Shown here: one piece after another, positions 58,262 to 64,000 of the stretch
Numbering within the stretch: the stretch's first letter is position 1
How the letters are laid out: every line of letters starts with the position of its first letter
DNA from: Arthrobacter sp. MN05-02
GTDB lineage: Bacteria > Actinomycetota > Actinomycetes > Actinomycetales > Micrococcaceae
Length of the DNA stretch: 64,000 bases
NCBI GenBank assembly: GCA_004001285.1
Contig: AP018697.1
Coordinates: 1,612,001 to 1,676,000, forward strand
Reading direction: 5' to 3'
Notes under the pieces: generated by a model
The model's database searches: none
What the model was told of the DNA's origin: nothing
What the model saw: the letters and a program-made list of their open reading frames with translations, nothing else
Translations under genes and position numbers: made by a program

Positions 58262-58753
58262 TCAGTGGCTGCGTGCTCCCGCCCTGCTCACGAGCACGGG
58301 CCGGTTGAGGGCGTCGGAGACTGCTCCCGTCACCACGGCGAAGATCCCCTTGTGCAGGTAGTCCACGGCTTTCTCGCCGGCGGGCCAGAGGGACGGGGCT
58401 GCACCCGCACCCGTCGCGTTCTCCAGCGTCTGGTCGAACGCGAGACGGACGACGGTGTGCGCCGCAGTGGCGGAACCCCCACGGATCCCCGTCACCGACC
58501 ATACGCCGCGGAGGGCGCCCAGGGTCGCTCCGGTCAACCAGTGCATGGTGTGGTTCCACACCGGGTAGCGGACGGCGTCGTCGGCGGGCCGACCGACCAG
58601 GATCCGGAGGGTCCGGGCGGGGATGTGCGAGTCCTGACGCCCCGTGACGCGTTGCTCCACCAGTTCCCCGACGGTCATCGCCGCCGTCCCTACCAGACCC
58701 GCGGCCGCGCCGCGCAGCGCCGCCCGGGCGAGAACGGAACCGCGACCCGTCAC
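58262..58753 (-). CDS. Hypothetical membrane protein
   Basis: A 163-residue protein with weakly hydrophobic Gly/Ala-rich segments (about 10-30 AALRGAAAGLVGTAAMTVGEL, 70-90, 138-155). I cannot name the family. Its start is GTG at 58753, overlapping the stop of the upstream lipoprotein gene (GTGA), so the two are coupled. The conserved-looking element PVWNHTMHWLTGATLGALRGV suggests a small integral membrane protein. Function unknown. Confidence 0.65.
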   Translation of the reverse strand: MTGRGSVLARAALRGAAAGLVGTAAMTVGELVEQRVTGRQDSHIPARTLRILVGRPADDAVRYPVWNHTMHWLTGATLGALRGVWSVTGIRGGSATAAHTVVRLAFDQTLENATGAGAAPSLWPAGEKAVDYLHKGIFAVVTGAVSDALNRPVLVSRAGARSH

Positions 58754-58959
58754 TTGTCGTTCCCGCCGTCCGGCGCGTCTTCGAGGTCGTTACCGCGACT
58801 GTCGTCACCGAGGTCCGTGTCGATCCCGTTGTTGTCGTCGTAGTTCCCGGTATCGGTTCCGGAGTTGTCGCTGTCGTCGTTGCCGAGATCGCACCCGCCG
58901 AGGAAGAGGGCACTGGCGGCGAGAACGGCGGCGATGGTCTTCATCTTCTTGTCGGCCAC
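58750..58959 (-). CDS. Small Asp/Asn-rich lipoprotein
   Basis: A 69-residue predicted lipoprotein. ADKKMKTIAAVLAASALFLGGC gives a signal peptide with the lipobox LGGC (Cys at about 23). The mature part is almost entirely Asp, Asn, Gly and Ser, so it is probably disordered and may bind cations. The start is GTG 58959 with GGAG seven bases upstream. TAGAAC (58980 to 58975) could be the -10. The region 58960-59215 beyond holds no gene I can support. Confidence 0.7.
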   Translation of the reverse strand: MADKKMKTIAAVLAASALFLGGCDLGNDDSDNSGTDTGNYDDNNGIDTDLGDDSRGNDLEDAPDGGNDK

Positions 58960-59215
58960 GGGGTCTCCGTTCGAGTTCTACCAGGGCGGCGGTGGTGCAG
59001 CCCTTCTTTCACGGTAGGCAGCACCCCTCGGGCGGGGCAACCGGAGTTCCCGGTGCAGGAGGAGCTTGCAATCGGCGACCCCGCACGTGTCCGGCAGGGC
59101 GCCGTCGATCTCATCACCGGTGCGGGTCGCCTGCCGGTCCGGTCGCCCACGCGTCGGAGTTCGGTGTCCCGTCCGTGGCATGGAAGGAACCCCTCCGCGG
59201 TCCGTGCGCGCTGGA

Positions 59216-59704
59216 TCAGTCCCTCGTCTCCCGGATCAGGTTCGTGATGCGGGCCGTGGAGAGGCGGCGACCCTGCTCGTCGGTCATCACCACTTCGTGC
59301 GTCGTGAGAGTCCGGCCGAGGTGGATGGCCGTCGCGGTGCCCGTCACCACGCCGGAATCGATGCTGCGGTGATGCGTCGCTCCCACCTCGATGCCCACGG
59401 CCTGCCTGCCCGGACCGGCATGGAGCCCGGCTGCGAACGACCCCAGGGTCTCGGCGAGCACCACATGGGCGCCGCCGTGCAGGATGCCCGCGACCTGCTG
59501 GTTGCCCTCGACCGGCATGGTGGCGACCATGCGCTCGGCACTCATCTCGGAGAAGACGATGCCCATCTTCACGGTCAGGGCACCGACGCCGTAGCGGCCG
59601 AGCCAGTCGTGCATCTCCTGCGGGATACCTGCGGCGACGAGCTCGGCCAGCCGGTCTCCGGATGGTGCCGGGACGGTGTCGGGCCGGGTGCGGTTGTCTG
59701 TCAT
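59216..59704 (-). CDS. PaaI-type hotdog-fold thioesterase
   Basis: A 162-residue single hotdog-domain acyl-CoA thioesterase. The family core GILHGGAHVVLAETLGSFAA (about 78-97) holds the acidic catalytic residue, and AVGIEVGATHHRSIDSGVVTGTATAIHLGRTLTTHEVVMTDEQGRRLSTARIT follows. I chose ATG 59704; the longer frame upstream runs into polA coding sequence. Such a gene next to polA is usual in Micrococcaceae. Only 19 nt separate it from the divergent polA start. The physiological substrate is not known. Confidence 0.88.
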   Translation of the reverse strand: MTDNRTRPDTVPAPSGDRLAELVAAGIPQEMHDWLGRYGVGALTVKMGIVFSEMSAERMVATMPVEGNQQVAGILHGGAHVVLAETLGSFAAGLHAGPGRQAVGIEVGATHHRSIDSGVVTGTATAIHLGRTLTTHEVVMTDEQGRRLSTARITNLIRETRD

Positions 59705-59710
59705 GGCAAC

Positions 59711-59716
59711 TAGGCT
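59711..59716 (+). promoter_or_regulatory. -10 element TAGGCT, leaderless polA
   Basis: TAGGCT is seven bases before the GTG start of polA at 59724. It lies within the 19 nt between the divergent polA and thioesterase genes. Its -35 would therefore lie inside the thioesterase coding region. Confidence 0.55.
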
Positions 59717-59723
59717 GGCACCT

Positions 59724-62525
59724 GTGAGTGAAACGACCAAACCAGCTGCCACACTGACCATCGCACCGCCGGCGGAGGGCATGCCGGACGGCTCTGTGGT
59801 ACCGGCCGGCGGGCAGGCGCCGGCGCGCCGCGGCGACGGTTCACGCAATCGGCTCCTCGTCATCGACGGGCACTCCATGGCCTTCCGAGCCTTCTATGCG
59901 CTTCCGCCCGAGAACTTCTCGACCGACACCGGCCAGCACACGAATGCGGTCTACGGCTTCACGGCGATGCTCATCAACCTCATCAAGGACCAGAAGCCGA
60001 GCCATGTGGCGGTCGCTTTCGACCTCGACACGCCGACCTTCCGCTCCGAGGAGTACACGGAGTACAAGGGCGGCCGTTCCAAGACGCCCGAGGAGTTCCA
60101 CGGGCAGGTGGATCTGATCATCAAGGTCATGGAGGCGATGCGCATCCCGACCATCTCCCTCGACGGCTACGAGGCGGACGACATCCTGGCCACCCTCGCG
60201 TACCGGGCGGCGAGTGCCGATTGGGACGTACAGGTGGTGAGCGGGGACCGCGACGCCTTCCAGCTCGTCAACGACCGGGTGACGGTGCTCTATCCGAAGC
60301 AGGGCGTGACCAACATCCCGCAGATGGATGCGCAGGCCATCGAGGAGAAGTACTTCGTCCCGCCGCACCAGTACTCGGACCTGGCTGCGCTGGTGGGGGA
60401 GAGCGCCGACAACCTGCCGGGGGTACCCGGCGTCGGCCCGAAGACCGCAGCGAAGTGGATCAAGCTGTACGGGGGGCTCGAGGGGATCCTCGAGAACCTC
60501 GACAAGATCGGCGGCAAGGTCGGCGACTCGTTGCGCGCGAACATCGAGGACGTCAAGCGGAACCGGCGCCTGAACCGGCTGCTCACCGATCTGGACCTGC
60601 CCGTGGACCTCGACGCCATGGTCTCGCAGCACCCGGACCGGTCGGCAGTCGAGGACCTGTTCGACTCCCTGCAGTTCAACACGCTGCGCAAGCGGCTGTT
60701 CGATCTCTTCGGCGAGGAGGAGACCGCCGACGAGGGCGATGAGCAGAGTGCTCCCGCGCACGTGCTGCTCGACGACGCCGCCGGACTCGAGCAGTGGTTC
60801 AGGGCGACGAACCAGGCCCAGGCCTCTGTGGCGCTGGCCACCGAGACGACGGCCGGGGCGACCGACGTCGTCGGCATCGCCGTCGTCACCGGGCTCTCCG
60901 CAGCCTTCATCCCGCTGGAAGCGCTCGACGCCGAGGCCGAGAAGGTCCTGGGGGACTGGCTGTCCGACACCGACGCGCCGAAGATCGTCCACGACTTCAA
61001 GGCAGTGTTCAAGCTGCTGTCCGCCCGGGGCCTGACGCTGGCGGGGGAGATCGACGATACGGCTCTCTCCGGGTACCTCATCCAGCCCGACCGGCGGAGC
61101 TACGATCTCGCCGACCTCGCCCAGTACCACCTGCGTCTGTCCATCACGGCGTCGGCCCATGATTCGTCGGGCCAGCAGGCGCTGGACCTCGGCGGCAACG
61201 ACGTCGCATCGCCGGCCGTTGTCGCCGCCTATGCCGCACTGCGTCTCAGTGAGCACTTCGCCGGTCAGCTCGTCGAGCGCGGGGCCAATCAGCTGCTCGG
61301 TGGATTGGAGCTCCCGCTCGCGGAAGTGCTCGCACGCATGGAGCTCACCGGCGTGGCCGTCTCCGTCGACGGGCTCGACCGGCTCTTCGACGACTTCTCG
61401 AAGACGATCAGTGCCGCCGGAGCGGAGGCGTACCGGATCATCGGCAAGGAGATCAACCTCGGCTCGCCCAAGCAGCTGCAGGCCGTCCTGTTCGACGAGC
61501 TCGAGCTGCCGAAGACCAAGAAGATCAAGACAGGCTATTCCACCGACGCCGATGCCCTGACGGACCTGATCGCCAAGACGGGACACCCTTTCCTCGAGCA
61601 GCTCCTCGCCTACCGGGATGCCCTGAAACTTCGCCAGACGGTCGAGGGACTCCGCAAGGCGGTGGACGACGACGGCCGTATCCACACCACCTACCTGCAG
61701 ACCATCGCGGCGACCGGTCGGCTCTCCTCGACGAATCCGAACCTGCAGAACATCCCCGTACGTTCCGACGAGGGCCGGCGCATCCGCGAGGTGTTCGTCG
61801 TCGGGCAGGGACGCAACGGCGAGAAGTTCGAGAGTCTGATGACGGCCGACTACTCGCAGATCGAGATGCGCATCATGGCGCACCTGTCCGGCGACGAGGG
61901 ACTCATCTCGGCGTTCCAGGAGGGCGAGGACCTCCACCGCTTCGTCGGCTCGCACATCTTCGGCGTTGCGCCCGAAGAGGTGACCAGCGCGATGCGGTCC
62001 AAGGTGAAGGCGATGTCCTACGGGCTGGTCTACGGTCTGAGCTCGTTCGGGCTCTCCAAGCAGCTCAACATCTCCGTGGACGAGGCGCGGACCCTCATGC
62101 GTGATTACTTCGAGCGCTTCGGCGCGGTGCGCGACTACCTGCGCGGCATCGTCGAGCAGGCCCGCAAGGACGGCTTCACCTCCACCATCGAGGGTCGGCG
62201 CCGCTACCTGCCGGATCTCTCGAGCGACAACCGGCAGCTCCGCGAGATGGCAGAGCGGGCGGCCCTGAACGCTCCTATCCAGGGCTCCGCTGCGGACATC
62301 ATCAAGAAGGCCATGCTCGGCGTCGACGACGCCCTGACCCAGCGGGGCCTCGCCTCACGCATGCTGCTGCAGGTGCACGACGAACTCGTGCTCGAGATCG
62401 CCGAGGGCGAGTCCGAGGAGGTCGAGGCGCTCGTGCGGCAGCAGATGGGCGCAGCGGCGGATCTCTCCGTTCCGCTCGACGTCTCGGTAGGTACAGGAGC
62501 CAGCTGGCACGACGCCGCCCACTAG
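59724..62525 (+). CDS. polA: DNA polymerase I (no proofreading domain activity)
   Basis: A 933-residue Pol I. The 5' nuclease domain (about 35-330) has LLVIDGHSMAFRAF, DDILATLA and GVPGVGPKTAAKWI. In the central domain the exonuclease Asp/Glu motif is degraded (LATETTAG where DTET is needed), so 3'-5' proofreading is not expected. The polymerase domain is intact: TGRLSSTNPNLQNIPVR, motif A DYSQIEMRIMAHLSGD, O helix RSKVKAMSYGLVYG and motif C LQVHDELVLEI. The O helix has Tyr where Taq and E. coli have Phe, a change known to reduce dideoxynucleotide discrimination. The start is GTG 59724; the ATG at 59676 lies inside the divergent gene. Confidence 0.96.
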   Translation: MSETTKPAATLTIAPPAEGMPDGSVVPAGGQAPARRGDGSRNRLLVIDGHSMAFRAFYALPPENFSTDTGQHTNAVYGFTAMLINLIKDQKPSHVAVAFDLDTPTFRSEEYTEYKGGRSKTPEEFHGQVDLIIKVMEAMRIPTISLDGYEADDILATLAYRAASADWDVQVVSGDRDAFQLVNDRVTVLYPKQGVTNIPQMDAQAIEEKYFVPPHQYSDLAALVGESADNLPGVPGVGPKTAAKWIKLYGGLEGILENLDKIGGKVGDSLRANIEDVKRNRRLNRLLTDLDLPVDLDAMVSQHPDRSAVEDLFDSLQFNTLRKRLFDLFGEEETADEGDEQSAPAHVLLDDAAGLEQWFRATNQAQASVALATETTAGATDVVGIAVVTGLSAAFIPLEALDAEAEKVLGDWLSDTDAPKIVHDFKAVFKLLSARGLTLAGEIDDTALSGYLIQPDRRSYDLADLAQYHLRLSITASAHDSSGQQALDLGGNDVASPAVVAAYAALRLSEHFAGQLVERGANQLLGGLELPLAEVLARMELTGVAVSVDGLDRLFDDFSKTISAAGAEAYRIIGKEINLGSPKQLQAVLFDELELPKTKKIKTGYSTDADALTDLIAKTGHPFLEQLLAYRDALKLRQTVEGLRKAVDDDGRIHTTYLQTIAATGRLSSTNPNLQNIPVRSDEGRRIREVFVVGQGRNGEKFESLMTADYSQIEMRIMAHLSGDEGLISAFQEGEDLHRFVGSHIFGVAPEEVTSAMRSKVKAMSYGLVYGLSSFGLSKQLNISVDEARTLMRDYFERFGAVRDYLRGIVEQARKDGFTSTIEGRRRYLPDLSSDNRQLREMAERAALNAPIQGSAADIIKKAMLGVDDALTQRGLASRMLLQVHDELVLEIAEGESEEVEALVRQQMGAAADLSVPLDVSVGTGASWHDAAH

Positions 62526-62599
62526 GTGTAGAGCACCGAATACGGCATCGGCGCCGACGGACTGGAACGGTGTGGTGCGTTGCTCCGGTCCGTTCGGTC

Positions 62600-64000
62600 T
62601 CAGCCTGACCTCGTTCGTTCCGACCTGTTCCGGCCAGGGGCGGCGGGGGTGTTGCGGGTCTGGTCGTGGAGGGGTTCGACGAGCCATGATGCACGGGAGT
62701 GTGATTCGTCGTGCAGTACTTCGTGGTGTTGGTCATGGTGGAGTAGCTCGTGGTGCACGATTCGTCCGGCGCGCCAGTAGGTGTTGGTCCGGGGTGCGCC
62801 TGCCCGGCCGGGGTGTCCGGGTACATGGAACCAGGGGACTCCGCCTCGGGGTTCTACCCTCCATGCGCCTTGGTGGATCAGGTGGTGGTGTCGTGAGCAC
62901 AGCAGCACCCCGTTGCCGATGCTGGTTCTCCCGCCGCGGGACCAGGGGTCGATGTGGTGGGCTTCGCACCAGGGTGCCGGGATGGTGCAGTCCGGGAAGG
63001 CACAGCCCTTGTCCCGGGCGACCAGGGCCCGGCGCAGGTGGGGTGGGAAGAGGCGCCGGGCTCTCCCGAGGTCCAGGACCTGACCCGCACCGCCGAGGAC
63101 GATCGGGATGATGTCCGCGTCGCAGGCGATCCGCCGGATGGTCCTGGCGCTGGCCTGCCCGGCGAAGACCGTGCGACCCGGCCGCTGTGCTGCCCGCTGC
63201 GTCTGGCCGGGAAGGATCCTGGCGAGGCCCTCGGGGAAGTCCGTGATGAGGTGCGGGGTCTGGTCGAGGAGCTCCTGGTAGTCCATGGTCACCATCACCT
63301 GAGGCCGGTGACCGCCGGTCGCGGGAAGCCCCGCCGTGCTCAGGGCGATCCTGCACGCGGTGACCAGTCCCTCGAGCAGCATCTGTGCCCTTGTGGCGCC
63401 TCCCGGCTCACCGAATTCATCCGAGTTTCCGGCTGAGCCTGACCCCGCACCCCAGCCGGAGCCCGCGCCGGTGCTTGCGCCGGAGTCGATGGTCGATCCT
63501 GCGTCACCGTCGGCGGCAGCACCGGCAGCACCTAATCCGCCTACGCTTTCGACCGCAGCACCTGAGCTTTCGGCCACGGCACCGGCAGTTCCGGTGCGGT
63601 CGGCATGCAGGCGCGGATTGGTGGCGGTGTTCATGACGGTGGCGAGGTGTTCGAACTGCTCGTCGGTGGCACCGATCTCCAGGACATGCAGGCCATGGCG
63701 TCGGCCCTTCAGGAAGACGCCCTGGCGAGCCCGGAGCACCTTGGCGCTCAGTTCCTGCCCGTCCTGGTCGAGGACTCCTTCCCAGCGGCGGGCGACGACC
63801 CGCAGGATGTCCTCGTCGGACTCCACGGCCTGCCTGGTCAGGTGGTCCTCCATCGACTCGACCTGTTCCGGGGTCGCGAAGGACTGCACCCGTTGTGCGG
63901 CCGAGGACACGATGGTCGCAGCCCGACCACTCACCAGGGTCGCCTCCGCCGCCGCACCGAGGGTTTCCAGCCGGGCAGGCAGTACCGCACCCGTCGGCGA
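62600..64000 (-). CDS. DUF222/HNH endonuclease-signature protein (5' end outside window)
   Basis: An actinobacterial protein with an N-terminal DUF222 region (VQSFATPEQVESMEDHL through GLHVLEIGATDEQFEHL) and a C-terminal HNH nuclease motif. The latter is readable as CAFPDCTIPAPWCEAHHIDPWSRGG with GNGVLLCSRHHHLIH. A Gly/Ala/Ser-rich linker of about 60 residues separates them. The last 45 residues are unusually His-rich. The frame is open without a stop to the window edge (reading RLETLGAAAEATLV before the GTG at 63934), so the gene is partial. Paralogues are typically numerous in Arthrobacter genomes, function unproven. It converges on polA. Confidence 0.88.
   Translation of the reverse strand, partial: SPTGAVLPARLETLGAAAEATLVSGRAATIVSSAAQRVQSFATPEQVESMEDHLTRQAVESDEDILRVVARRWEGVLDQDGQELSAKVLRARQGVFLKGRRHGLHVLEIGATDEQFEHLATVMNTATNPRLHADRTGTAGAVAESSGAAVESVGGLGAAGAAADGDAGSTIDSGASTGAGSGWGAGSGSAGNSDEFGEPGGATRAQMLLEGLVTACRIALSTAGLPATGGHRPQVMVTMDYQELLDQTPHLITDFPEGLARILPGQTQRAAQRPGRTVFAGQASARTIRRIACDADIIPIVLGGAGQVLDLGRARRLFPPHLRRALVARDKGCAFPDCTIPAPWCEAHHIDPWSRGGRTSIGNGVLLCSRHHHLIHQGAWRVEPRGGVPWFHVPGHPGRAGAPRTNTYWRAGRIVHHELLHHDQHHEVLHDESHSRASWLVEPLHDQTRNTPAAPGRNRSERTRSG

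Noticed and set aside
62600..64000. Mobile homing endonuclease or restriction system
   Set aside because: DUF222/HNH proteins are abundant chromosomal paralogues in this group. There is no methyltransferase, intron or inverted repeat beside it.

Overview
The window is very GC-rich chromosomal DNA from a high-GC actinobacterium. Gene content and order (murT-gatD, pdxT-yebC-ruvCAB, yajC-secDF-rel, hisS, aspS, FMN-riboswitch rib operon, hisEGF, hisI-trpE...trpCBA-lgt, gltBD-pyk-ANTAR regulator, polA, DUF222/HNH gene) fit the Micrococcaceae, Arthrobacter in the broad sense. Almost everything is housekeeping. I see no CRISPR array, prophage, insertion sequence or biosynthetic cluster.

Layout. 0.2-8.7 kb (minus strand): a GNAT acetyltransferase and an M3 metallopeptidase lie downstream of a tightly coupled set made of a Pro-rich secreted protein, a histidine kinase, an OmpR-type regulator, an SLC13 permease and a glycerate kinase. 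8.9-11 kb: a DUF808 membrane protein preceded by a 24-codon leaderless upstream ORF, then two convergent VOC proteins. 11.2-13.2 kb (minus): gatD and murT, which amidate lipid II. 13.3-23.6 kb (plus): pdxT, yebC, ruvC, an SOS box with ruvAB, yajC-secD-secF and rel. 23.6-26.3 kb (minus): an orphan AbiEi-like protein and a DUF349 protein. 26.5-31.2 kb: hisS, an APC permease and aspS. 31.3-35.3 kb: FMN riboswitch, ribM, ribD, ribE, ribB and ribH. 35.3-46 kb: his genes run into a trp operon ending in lgt. 46.3-52.3 kb: gltBD. 52.4-54.6 kb: pyk and a convergent ANTAR response regulator. After tRNA-Leu(CAA), about 4.4 kb of less conserved genes (reductase, LigD-type polymerase domain, REC protein, two lipoproteins) precede a thioesterase, polA and a DUF222/HNH gene cut by the window edge.

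Two patterns stand out. First, many starts look leaderless: a TANNNT -10 hexamer lies 5-8 nt before the ATG or GTG (DUF808 leader ORF, VOC, pdxT, hisE, hisI, pyk, ligD-pol, REC gene, polA). Second, at least eight conserved genes carry small indels, mostly in C or G runs: ruvB, rel, ribD (a compensated pair that removes the deaminase HAE motif), ribB, ribH, the Trp-associated membrane protein, pyk and the ANTAR regulator. Several of these are normally indispensable and all encode well-conserved protein on both sides of the break, so sequence error is more likely than decay. The coordinates given span both parts of each such gene.

Regulation visible in the sequence includes the FMN riboswitch, a LexA-type box before ruvA, a possible GlnR-like site before gltB, strong hairpin terminators (after secF, DUF349, hisS, aspS and pyk), and many 4-nt ATGA/GTGA stop-start overlaps.
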